Shown here piece after piece: positions 17,014 through 25,152 of a DNA stretch of 64,000 nucleotides. This stretch comes from Peptococcaceae bacterium UBA5752. GTDB taxonomy: Bacteria > Bacillota > Dehalobacteriia > UBA4068. Positions within the stretch are counted from its first letter, which is position 1, and each line of letters begins with the position of its first letter. The notes below the pieces were generated by a model. The model was not told where the DNA came from, made no database searches, and saw nothing but the letters and a program-made list of their open reading frames with translations. The DNA lies in NCBI GenBank assembly GCA_002419055.1, contig DIFI01000021.1, forward strand, positions 74,078 to 138,077, written 5' to 3'. The position numbers were made by a program, and so were the translations under genes.

Positions 17014-18132
17014 CTAGGGCAGCAGCGTCGCCGCTGCCAAAAGTACCGCCAGCAGCGCAAAATTAAGCGCAGAAAAATAGAGCAGGTAATAACCTTTGCG
17101 GGCACTATTTCGGCAGCCGTAGAGCCGAAATGAGATCAGACTGGCTAAGGATGCGACCAATGTACCCAAACCGCCGATGTTGACGCCAATCAGCAGCTTA
17201 GCTGCATTATCACTGAAAGGGGCCAGCAAAATGGCTGCGGGCACATTGCTGATTACTTGGCTGACCAGTGCTCCCATCAGCGTTTCCCGCCCGTTGATCA
17301 GTGTGCTGAGCGCTGCGGCGAGCTGGTCGCTTTGGCTGATATTGCCGACGATGATAAAAAAGCAGACGAAAATGCCCAGCAGCGAATAATCGACGCGGCG
17401 CAAAACAGCGCGGTCGCTCAAGTAAAACCAGCCACCGGTCAGCAACAGGCAAAGCCAGTAGGGCAGCAGATGCGCGACGCTAAGCAAGCAGATGACAAAG
17501 ATGACGGTGCAACGGATCGCCGCCGGTTTATTAAGCTGTGTTTTGCTGATATTAGGTTTGATTTTACACGGCAGATCCTGTTTGCGTAGCAGTATCAGCA
17601 TAATTAAAACGAAGCTGAGTAGCCCCAAAGGCAGCATGATCTGTAAATATTGACCAATACCAAGCTGATAGTAATAATAAAGAAATAAGCTTTGGGGGTT
17701 ACCGACAGGCGTTACCATACTGCCGAGATTGGCGGCGATTGTCTCCATAACGATCAATTGCGCCAGCGCTTTTTCATCGCTACCGCCCCAGATGGTGATG
17801 GTCAGCGGCACCAATGTCAGCAGCGCTACGTCATTGGTGATCAGCATCGAGGCGAAGAAGCAGACGGCAGTCAGCAAAAGCGAGACGTTTTTGCTGTTAT
17901 CACTCTTCGCCGTGATTGCGCGGCACACTGCGTCAAATATACCGCAGCTGCGATAACCGGCCATCACCGCCATCAGACAAAAGAGCAGTGAGATCACCCG
18001 TAAATCTATGTAGCCTAAACTTCCCGCCAGCGCCGCCGCCTTATCTGCCGTTATCAGCAGCGAGATGACAGCAAGCGCGATCATTGCCGCCAGCAGCTTC
18101 TCCCGCCGCAAAAAACATATTATCCGGTGCAT
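17014..18132 (-). CDS. ArsB/NhaD-type anion permease (SLC13/IT superfamily)
   Basis: The 372-aa membrane protein has about ten hydrophobic segments and two signature re-entrant motifs: MLITNDVALLTLVPL (about residues 96-110) and MVTPVGNPQSLFLYY (about 137-151). These occur in the ion transporter superfamily that includes ArsB, NhaD and citrate carriers. Substrate is undefined, and no arsenic-resistance genes lie nearby. AAGGAAGG precedes the ATG. It is shorter than classical ArsB (about 430 aa) but closes both repeats. Confidence 0.82.
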   Translation of the reverse strand: MHRIICFLRREKLLAAMIALAVISLLITADKAAALAGSLGYIDLRVISLLFCLMAVMAGYRSCGIFDAVCRAITAKSDNSKNVSLLLTAVCFFASMLITNDVALLTLVPLTITIWGGSDEKALAQLIVMETIAANLGSMVTPVGNPQSLFLYYYYQLGIGQYLQIMLPLGLLSFVLIMLILLRKQDLPCKIKPNISKTQLNKPAAIRCTVIFVICLLSVAHLLPYWLCLLLTGGWFYLSDRAVLRRVDYSLLGIFVCFFIIVGNISQSDQLAAALSTLINGRETLMGALVSQVISNVPAAILLAPFSDNAAKLLIGVNIGGLGTLVASLASLISFRLYGCRNSARKGYYLLYFSALNFALLAVLLAAATLLP

Positions 18133-18175
18133 CTATATAGCCTTCCTTGATCATAAATCGCTAAGACAAATAATA

Positions 18176-18228
18176 CAAAGATAAATACACGCTTAATGTG
18201 TATTTATCTTTGTATTATTTGCTTAATT
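18176..18228. terminator. Long AT-rich perfect hairpin
   Basis: Two 23-base arms (18176-18198 and 18206-18228) are perfect inverted repeats around a 7-base loop GCTTAAT. It lies between the radical SAM gene end and the permease start. Flanking words (AATCGCTAA before, TTGCTTAAT after) recur around the hairpin at 25093-25125. Confidence 0.65.
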
Positions 18229-18271
18229 TGCGTTTCTGTCAAGGCAAAAGCTTATTATTTTCTTTATATAG

Positions 18272-19618
18272 TTAATTAATATGGTATGAAATCCACTGGG
18301 CAAATTTTCCGATTCTGTTAAACGATATAAGATCACAGAATTTCTCCGTCATACTGCCAAACTTTCTATATAAAAAATTAAAGGCAAGATACGGCGCCCA
18401 CTGCTTTTTTGATCTCGGCATTCTCTTCAAAATATTTTTGAAGCTATATACATTCTTATATATCCAGATATAACCGTTGTAAAGTTCTTGCGGAGTCATG
18501 TTCTGCGGTTGATAAACAACATTTGCAGTATTATATTTTGACAGGTCATAATCGATAATTCTCTTCTGTTTGACAAATTCATCATATACCTTGGTCCCCG
18601 GATATGGAGTAAGAATATGTGACGTAACTGTTTCGATTTTATTTTTGACAATCCATTCCAAAGTCGTCTTAAATGTTGTGTTATCGTCGCCATCCAATCC
18701 AAATACAAAACTGGCATTGATCATTATTCCTCGTTTATGAATTTCATCTACAAGATTTGCATATTTTTTGACATTATTTTGTCCCTTATGTACGTTACTA
18801 ATTGCATATTCGTTCAAACTTTCAAATCCAATGAATAGGCTCTGACATCCTGCGTCTGTCATTTCGTCAAGTAAATCAAGCATGTTGCCAATGTTCACAG
18901 ACACGGCTGCATTCCATTTTAATTTCAAAGGTTTGATTGCTTTGAGCAATTCTTTCGTCCATGCGGGATTGCCAATGAAATTATCATCAATGAACATAAT
19001 ATGTTTTGTGCAAAGAGCTTTGATATCTGCAATAACATTCTTTACAGGGCGGTTAATATAAAGCTTTTTATAAGCTTCACAGCTGTTATAGCAAAAATCA
19101 CACTGAAACGGACAGCCGCGGCTGGTGCTGATAATATTTGTATACAGATATTTAGATTTATCAATAAAATCATAGGCCGGTGAAACGATTTCATCTCCAC
19201 GGATGCCATCTTTACAGCGATATAGCTTCTTTAATGAATTATTTTGCAGATCATCGATAATTTGCGGCCATGTTGATTCCGCCATTTCCACACATACTGC
19301 ATCAAAATAGGCAGTTGAACTGTCCGGATATGCCGTTATATGGATACCACCCGCAACTACCGGAACTCCTCGATTCCTAAATTCCTTGGCAATCTCAATT
19401 GCTCTTGGCATTACATCTACTGTAACGGTAATACCGATAATATCAGCAGGGGCATCATAATTAATCTCTTCAATGTTTTCATTTTCAATGATAACTTTAT
19501 GTTCTTTATAAAACATTTTTGTGATTGTCAAAAGCGCCAATAAAGGTGACATGCGAGTTTTTAAATCTGTATCCATGGGTCTTTTATTCATTTTGGGCTG
19601 GATCAGTTTTATTATCAT
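18272..19618 (-). CDS. B12-binding radical SAM protein
   Basis: The 448-aa enzyme has an N-terminal cobalamin-binding-like Rossmann domain (DIIGITVTVDVM, VVAGGIHITAYP, residues 59-98) and a radical SAM core with the cluster motif C169-x3-C173-x2-C176. It continues with FIDDNFIGNP, FIGFESLNE and SFVFGLDGDD, typical of the oxidative-cyclase-like class that acts on isoprenoid, hopanoid or tetrapyrrole substrates. The ATG at 19616-19618 has GGAG six bases upstream. The exact substrate is unknown. It is a single-gene unit. Confidence 0.86.
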   Translation of the reverse strand: MIIKLIQPKMNKRPMDTDLKTRMSPLLALLTITKMFYKEHKVIIENENIEEINYDAPADIIGITVTVDVMPRAIEIAKEFRNRGVPVVAGGIHITAYPDSSTAYFDAVCVEMAESTWPQIIDDLQNNSLKKLYRCKDGIRGDEIVSPAYDFIDKSKYLYTNIISTSRGCPFQCDFCYNSCEAYKKLYINRPVKNVIADIKALCTKHIMFIDDNFIGNPAWTKELLKAIKPLKLKWNAAVSVNIGNMLDLLDEMTDAGCQSLFIGFESLNEYAISNVHKGQNNVKKYANLVDEIHKRGIMINASFVFGLDGDDNTTFKTTLEWIVKNKIETVTSHILTPYPGTKVYDEFVKQKRIIDYDLSKYNTANVVYQPQNMTPQELYNGYIWIYKNVYSFKNILKRMPRSKKQWAPYLAFNFLYRKFGSMTEKFCDLISFNRIGKFAQWISYHIN

Positions 19619-19672
19619 TATAGCTCCAAAGTGGTGTTTTCTTTGTCCGTTCCAATAATACACATAATACAT

Positions 19673-20248
19673 AACGTATGATATAAATCATACTGTCATT
19701 TGTTCCACCCATTTTTTAGTAGGTTTTGTATGATATTGTAATTTGGAAAACTACCTTGGATTTAGCCCTAATCTACCAAATGCAGTATTTCTATATGTAA
19801 AATGCTTATAGTCTTGTGCAAGACAAATTGGAATGATCAGTGGGTATATGCGATTCAATGATTGCGCGGGGGGACTTCAGTGTTATAATATCTGGGTTTT
19901 CCCTGAGTTTATGCTTATATTCGATCGCTTCCATAGGACAACCACAGATGTTATTCCGACTAATGTTGAAAAACCATATCAGTGAGCTAAAGGAGCATAT
20001 AAAGTTAGGATAACTTTTTATGGATTGTACGGGAGACGAACGATGAAATGTTCTGCCAACCTGAAAAGGTCGGGATAACAAAGTGAATTTTCCGTTTGGT
20101 CAAAGGTACAAGGATACCGTTTAGATATAGTATTCCGGTGGGAATTCTTATCCTGGCTAAAATATTAGGAACTGTATCACTTGGTAAGCGTTGAATATCT
20201 CGCTGATCAAATGATAAGAGCGCAGCTCAAGGAATATGCAACTAATTA
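19673..20248. other. Intergenic region with decayed sequence
   Basis: Apart from the EFR1 fragment at about 19840-19955, the rest of this 575-base stretch shows no intact frame, RNA or hairpin. It looks like eroded DNA. Confidence 0.4.
19840..19955 (-). pseudogene. Decayed 3' fragment of an EFR1-type ferredoxin gene
   Basis: The fragment encodes CGCPMEAIEYKHK, identical to the C-terminal region of the intact gene at 22161-22910, and the DNA stays similar through the flanking 3' sequence (compare with about 22132-22246). Relative to the intact copy it has single-base differences and an indel that changes the frame after KHK. Upstream the similarity stops abruptly. It is most simply a partial duplication. 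Confidence 0.75.
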
Positions 20249-20292
20249 AAAAACTCCCATGGAATAATCCAATAATCCATGGGAGTTTTTTA
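20249..20292 (-). terminator. Strong bidirectional terminator
   Basis: 16-base perfect arms (AAAAAACTCCCATGGA and its complement) around a 12-base loop, with A and T runs on both sides. It lies 10 bases past the stop of the 459-aa gene. Confidence 0.85.
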
Positions 20293-20302
20293 ATTTAATG
20301 TT

Positions 20303-21682
20303 TTATAAACAGGGTGTAAGACAAGTTTGGAGAAGTTCTACCTCTATATTTGCAGTAGCAGGAAGATTTTCTGTGCCCTCGTAAACAAGATTCTCAATAT
20401 CTTTCGGAGATACATTTGTTATCGTGTTAACAACAGAAGCCTTAGCTACTGAACTTGAAACAAGAGTGTAACTAATCGTTTTTTCAAAACTTCCATTTAA
20501 AGGAACAGCAGCGTTTCTGCAAATTATATCAATGCTGATGGGCCCAACTATATTAGTATTCAAAGGAATAGGTGTGAGCGTATCAGCGTAATATGCTTCA
20601 CAACCGTTGAAGCTTGAGAAATTAACAGTTACACCAATGGGTATTTGCATTCGATCAAATATATCAATAACTACATCAGGCGAATTACCGATACTTGAAA
20701 TTGTAATTTTAAAGGTTCCTACACTGCCATTGACCGAGCAACATTTATCGGCTCTGAGTTTAACAACATTTAATGTTGTTCCACACAAATCTGCTGATTC
20801 CGTACCTTCCGCGGCGGCACGTGCCATATTGCTTATTAAATAACCGCCGGGGCTGCTGATCCCAATAATGGGGATAGTATAAGTTATAACAACTCTTCCG
20901 CCGGGTACGATTGTTCCAATGCTTCCGAGTATTTTCACTTTTCCTGGTATACTGGTATCTATTCTGAGGGAAGACGGAGATACTGTAATAGTACCTATTG
21001 ATAATTGCAAAGGAATTGTTATTATATCTTCAAATTCCACAAGACTCAAAGCGCCTTTTCCAACATTGTCTACATGGACCTCATATTTAAATGAGGCTTG
21101 ATTATTACTGATAACAGTGGCACATTCTTTTGATACGAGCAGTTTTCCCTTTTCCGTGCACCCGGGTACAATAAAGCAATTAGTGCATGCAAATTTATAA
21201 ACAACATTAGTAGCTTTAACACTTATTGGCTGAACTGCTTCAGGATAATCTCCGATTATGCGTATTCTGTATTCGACGCAAAGGCCTTTATCATACCTGT
21301 CGTCTGTTTCGATTTTCAGAAACTGAAAACCAGTAGGGGCAGGGCCGAAATTTGGATCATTCTGAATGAGTTCAAATGGCACGGTATTAAAGATACCGCA
21401 GCCATCAATTTTCTCTTCCACGGTAATATTTGTTGCATTTATTTCAAGACAAATTGGAATTCCAATTCCGCTTATTCCTCTTGTTGTGCTATTGCAATCA
21501 GTTAGGAATTTATACGTCCAAAATGAAGCGTTGAGATCAAGAACAAAGGTAGGGTTGTTAACCACCGAACCATCGGGCAGGGTCTGACACTCCGGTTGTA
21601 AGGCGGTTATTCCGGTCTGCGTACCACAACAACATATATTTGAATATGGCAGACATTCGCACGGCTGTGCTGGCAAAGCCAT
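20303..21682 (-). CDS. Cys-rich surface/structural protein with DUF11-like repeats
   Basis: The 459-aa protein has no signal peptide. The N-terminus is Cys-rich (PCECLPYSNICCCG), and the rest is beta-rich with repeating segments of the DUF11/isopeptide type, such as VHVDNVGKGALSLVEFED and ITISSIGNSPDVVIDIFD with DxxxxP strands between. Cysteine-rich proteins without signal peptides in clostridia are often spore-coat or exosporium components, which is my inference. GGAGTGAT precedes the ATG, and a strong terminator follows. A second Cys-rich protein of this type (DUF4489) is at 60147. Confidence 0.6.
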   Translation of the reverse strand: MALPAQPCECLPYSNICCCGTQTGITALQPECQTLPDGSVVNNPTFVLDLNASFWTYKFLTDCNSTTRGISGIGIPICLEINATNITVEEKIDGCGIFNTVPFELIQNDPNFGPAPTGFQFLKIETDDRYDKGLCVEYRIRIIGDYPEAVQPISVKATNVVYKFACTNCFIVPGCTEKGKLLVSKECATVISNNQASFKYEVHVDNVGKGALSLVEFEDIITIPLQLSIGTITVSPSSLRIDTSIPGKVKILGSIGTIVPGGRVVITYTIPIIGISSPGGYLISNMARAAAEGTESADLCGTTLNVVKLRADKCCSVNGSVGTFKITISSIGNSPDVVIDIFDRMQIPIGVTVNFSSFNGCEAYYADTLTPIPLNTNIVGPISIDIICRNAAVPLNGSFEKTISYTLVSSSVAKASVVNTITNVSPKDIENLVYEGTENLPATANIEVELLQTCLTPCL

Positions 21683-22066
21683 AATATCACTCCTTAAAAT
21701 ATTTTTTAGAGCTATAAAAATAGCTCTAAGTTATTTTATGCACATTGATAAGGAACGGTTACTTGTTATTCCCCCAGACATTTGTGCAGGCGTTTCATGC
21801 AGCAGATTATATAATTCAGTATCCTGCGCTTAACCTGCTGTAAACATAAACTTTGGATTTTGTACGGTAGTTTATGGGAATCAGCAAGATTTTGTCACAG
21901 TCTTCAAGTTGAAGGTACGACAGATATTTTCGGATGGTCCAGATCATCTTTTAATAATATTTTAATTTAGCCGCAGCAAGTTAAGCAATGGATTGGTAAG
22001 CAACTTTGGTTGAATAAATCAACCTGCGCGATACTTGTGCTGAGGCTGATTTGGGCATTAAAGAAT
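21683..22066. other. Intergenic region without intact feature
   Basis: About 380 bases between the Cys-rich protein gene and the terminator. No intact frame with a ribosome binding site was seen. Confidence 0.4.
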
Positions 22067-22108
22067 AAAAACAACATCTAAGCTTTATTGCTTAGATGTT
22101 GTTTTTTT
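22067..22108. terminator. Intrinsic terminator downstream of the EFR1 gene
   Basis: AAAAACAACATCTAAG (22067-22082) pairs with CTTAGATGTTGTTTTT around an 8-base loop, followed by more T on the plus strand. The A-run also makes it work on the minus strand, where it follows the EFR1 gene. Confidence 0.75.
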
Positions 22109-22160
22109 GAGTATCTCTAAGGACCACCGAAAGATGATTGAGGATATGCCGATTCAATGA

Positions 22161-22910
22161 TTAGACGGGGGGACTTTTGAAATATCTGTGTTTTCCCTGC
22201 GTTTTATGCTTATATTCGATCGCTTCCATAGGACAACCACAGATGCAAGCCATGCAATGGGTGCAGTTAAGCCCCCATTGCGGCTTGCTGTCGGTGATTT
22301 TGATATTGTTCAATGAGCACAACTGAGCACATTTTCCGCAACCGTTGCAGGACGCGGTCGCATTAAAGCCCTTGGCGTTTATTAACATATAGAATACGTT
22401 ATTAGCAACATCGCTTTTCAACCTGTTGGTAAACTTCATTCTTTCAGAGGGCAAGTGCTCCTCATTTTTGATGTATTCTGCAATATTGAGTATCTGCGGG
22501 AGTGCCCGCGCAACTATTTTATCGGCCTGTGTTTTGTCGGGCGTATTAAACATAGCAATATAGTTTTCAGGCATGACGACCGATGCCAAACCTAAAAAGT
22601 CAAAGCCTTTTTCCTCACAGGCGATTTTTGCGTATTGCACCGAGTTTCCGGTATCAGAACCGCAGGTGAGGACGACGTAGGCTTTGTCGCTACCTACAAA
22701 TTGCCTATTTTCTATAAATGCACTCACTACCCTTGGCATCCGCCAGGCATAGGTTGGCGAGACGAACACAAACGGTTTCTCGGAGTGCAGAGCATCAACG
22801 CTGCCGTTTTTGATCAGTTCGTTGAGGCAGACAAGTTCATCACCTGTCACAGATTGGATGGCCTGCGCCGCATAACGGCTGTTGCCTGTACCACTGAAAT
22901 ATAGGATCAT
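22161..22910 (-). CDS. EFR1 family flavodoxin-ferredoxin protein
   Basis: The 249-aa protein joins a flavodoxin-like N-terminal domain (ILYFSGTGNSRYAA, FMN phosphate loop FSGTGNS) to two 4Fe-4S clusters at the C-terminus (CNGCGKCAQLC and CTHCMACICGCP). EFR1 proteins are presumed cytoplasmic electron carriers in anaerobes, with no fixed partner. GAGGGTAAATAT precedes the ATG. A truncated copy of its 3' end lies 2.3 kb away. Confidence 0.88.
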   Translation of the reverse strand: MILYFSGTGNSRYAAQAIQSVTGDELVCLNELIKNGSVDALHSEKPFVFVSPTYAWRMPRVVSAFIENRQFVGSDKAYVVLTCGSDTGNSVQYAKIACEEKGFDFLGLASVVMPENYIAMFNTPDKTQADKIVARALPQILNIAEYIKNEEHLPSERMKFTNRLKSDVANNVFYMLINAKGFNATASCNGCGKCAQLCSLNNIKITDSKPQWGLNCTHCMACICGCPMEAIEYKHKTQGKHRYFKSPPV

Positions 22911-23208
22911 ATATTTACCCTCTATATAGTTTAATGTGTGATGTGTGTGTATTTCAGTCCGTATTTATCAGCATCAAACATAAAATATTACTAAACTTTA
23001 GCCTGATTATATCATACTCCTGCGTAAAAAGAAAAGCAGACGTTTCCCTTGGAGCAAAGTCTGTTTATGTCTTATTTGCTTAATAATCAAGCATATTGCG
23101 GATCATAAGGTTAGCGAAACTTGACATTGTGCAATAAAGGTATAGTATTAAAGAAACGATCTAATAATTGTTATAGATACTGGCGAGAAGCCAAAAGGAG
23201 TGTTTTTA

Positions 23209-23790
23209 ATGGAAATTGCAATTTTAAAAGCGATGGAAAGAAGCGAAGAACCGAAAATAGTCAGAAAGGCCGGTTTTATTCCGGGCGTTCTTAATGAGGC
23301 TGGTTCAGATTCTACCTCTGTGAAATTTGAAATGGCAGCGATGAATAAAATCATCTCAAAACACGGAATGAATGCCAAAATATGGGTTGATTTAGGCGCT
23401 GAGAAAAAGTTTGGTTTTATTAAGGAAATTCAAAAACATGCTGTAGAAGATAAAATCATCCATGTTACAATCCAACTGGTCTCAAAGGATAAAGAGATCA
23501 AAATGCAGTTGCCGATTAACTTTCATGGCAATGCTGAATTGGAACACAGATCGCTGCAGTTACAGGTTTACAAATCAGAGGTCGAAGTTACGGCAAAAGC
23601 AGCGCTGATGCCTGATGGGGTGATAGTCGACATCTCGGGCAAAGAATCTGGTGAAAACATCACTGCTGTCAATTTGAACCTGCCCGCAGAGATCAAAATA
23701 CTTGATGCGGATGATGAGATATATGCTGTTATCAAGGCTATCAAAGAAGAGATGGTTGAGGAACCTCAAGAAGTTAAACCAGCCGAATAA
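23209..23790 (+). CDS. rplY: Large ribosomal subunit protein bL25 (Ctc type)
   Basis: The 193-aa protein has the N-terminal L25 5S-rRNA-binding domain and the C-terminal TL5/Ctc beta domain, ending in an acidic tail, which is the general-stress Ctc form of Bacillota. The ATG at 23209 has AAAGGAG eight bases upstream. The family binds 5S rRNA in the central protuberance of the ribosome. It is monocistronic, with a terminator 50 bases downstream. Confidence 0.82.
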   Translation: MEIAILKAMERSEEPKIVRKAGFIPGVLNEAGSDSTSVKFEMAAMNKIISKHGMNAKIWVDLGAEKKFGFIKEIQKHAVEDKIIHVTIQLVSKDKEIKMQLPINFHGNAELEHRSLQLQVYKSEVEVTAKAALMPDGVIVDISGKESGENITAVNLNLPAEIKILDADDEIYAVIKAIKEEMVEEPQEVKPAE

Positions 23791-23840
23791 TAGAGAATCA
23801 AGAGATAATGCCCTAAAGTCTCAAATGCATCTATAAAATA

Positions 23841-23872
23841 ATAGCCTCCCAAAATTGCTTTTGGGAGGCTAT
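23841..23872 (+). terminator. Terminator after bL25
   Basis: ATAGCCTCCCAAAA and its complement pair around TTGC, giving a 14-bp stem followed by ATTTCTAT. Confidence 0.75.
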
Positions 23873-23915
23873 ATTTCTATATCAGGGCAGACAACAATAA
23901 GTTTCCGTTGTCTGT

Positions 23916-24773
23916 TTAAGTAGTGCCGGGAGCTTTTGCGGCAGCATAGCCATTTTTAAATGCCACGATCATCTCCCGGGTAAGACTAATCCCGTCGTCT
24001 TCTTCCGTAATTTCATTTCTGGAAAACCATTGAGCCGCTGCCAACTCCGTTGTATCTAAGGTAATGGTATCTTCCCCGTCAAGTTCCGCAAAAAAGCCCA
24101 GCAGCAAATTGCTGGCAAAAGCCCAGGGCTGGCTTTTATAGTAAGTAATATTTTTTACTTTTAGCCCGGCCTCTTCCATGACCTCCCGCCTGACTGTTTC
24201 TTCCGCGCTTTCGCCGATCTCCGTAAAGCCGGCGATCAACGCATGTCTTTTGTATTCTCTCTCCGCGTATATTGTCATGAGGATTTTATCATTATTTGTC
24301 ACAGCGACAATCACCGCCGGAGCAATGCAGGGGTAAACCATATTATGACAACCGTCGCAGCGTAACATTCTTTCTTTGTGATCATGTTGCAGCAAAGCGC
24401 CGCACCTGCCGCAGTAACGGTTATTGCGGTACCAGTTGGCTAAATGATAAGCGGTGGCGGCGGCAAAGGAAAGGTCTTTGGGAAGCGCGCCGCGTAAGCT
24501 GCTGATATTTTGATATTGATAAGGAGGTAAGCTAAAATCTTGTCCGCTGTCCGCCAGAAAATAATCCGTTTCGTCAATGGCAAAAAGATAGCGAAAATGT
24601 AGTTTTTGCTTAACGCTATCCTCGATTTGGTAATAAATCGGTATCTGTAATTGATTGTCCTGATGTGATGCCAGAACCTGGTTTTGATAAAAGAAGAAAA
24701 TGCGGCTGTTTATTAAAGGTTCTTTTTCGCTGTATTCGCAGTTATATGTCTTGGGATAAATATCTTGTATCAT
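23916..24773 (-). CDS. nudC: NAD(+) diphosphatase NudC
   Basis: The 285-aa Nudix hydrolase cleaves NADH to NMNH and AMP and can remove NAD caps from RNA. The zinc ribbon CGRCGALL...CDGC precedes the Nudix box GFTEIGESAEETVRREVMEE, where the REVMEE glutamates bind metal. The NudC-specific segment SQPWAFASNLLLGF is present. The ATG at 24771-24773 has GGAGG eight bases upstream, so the five extra residues of the longer frame overlap the ribosome site. Single gene. Confidence 0.92.
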   Translation of the reverse strand: MIQDIYPKTYNCEYSEKEPLINSRIFFFYQNQVLASHQDNQLQIPIYYQIEDSVKQKLHFRYLFAIDETDYFLADSGQDFSLPPYQYQNISSLRGALPKDLSFAAATAYHLANWYRNNRYCGRCGALLQHDHKERMLRCDGCHNMVYPCIAPAVIVAVTNNDKILMTIYAEREYKRHALIAGFTEIGESAEETVRREVMEEAGLKVKNITYYKSQPWAFASNLLLGFFAELDGEDTITLDTTELAAAQWFSRNEITEEDDGISLTREMIVAFKNGYAAAKAPGTT

Positions 24774-24895
24774 CAAAAATGCCTCCATTAATCATGAATT
24801 TAATATGTACGCGTTTGTCAGTGTTCATAATTCAACTGTGGTTATATTATAGCAATGCAGCAAAAATAAAACAATATTGCATAGCGATAAACAGC

Positions 24896-24936
24896 AAAAG
24901 CCCCTGTCATCTATCTAAGATGGCAGGGGCTTTTTT
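24896..24936. terminator. Hairpin upstream of nudC
   Basis: AAAAGCCCCTGTCATCT pairs with AGATGGCAGGGGCTTTT with one wobble. It is terminator-shaped on both strands, but no gene ends directly beside it. Confidence 0.6.
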
Positions 24937-25092
24937 GGTGTGAGTGGCACTCAGCATTTTTTGAAAAAAACAAGTAAAATTAATGGTTAGTGAGTGGTCG
25001 ATAGACAATAGTTTCCCACCATAACTCAATAACTAAGAGAATATGTGCCATAGATTTTTTTGCGCTATCAATCGCTAAAACAAATAACCTTA

Positions 25093-25125
25093 AGATAAAG
25101 ACACGCCAGTGACGTGTCTTTATCT
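25093..25125 (-). terminator. Hairpin after the SLH/GLUG protein gene
   Basis: 13-base perfect arms (AGATAAAGACACG and its complement) around a 7-base loop. The surrounding words AATCGCTAA and TTGCTTAAT match those around the hairpin at 18176-18228. Confidence 0.65.
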
Positions 25126-25152
25126 CTTGCTTAATATATATTCAGTTGATAT

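Noticed and set aside
21900..22060. Possible decayed holA (polymerase delta) C-terminus
   Set aside because: Only a CAEADLGIKE-like tail with several stops upstream; too weak to call.
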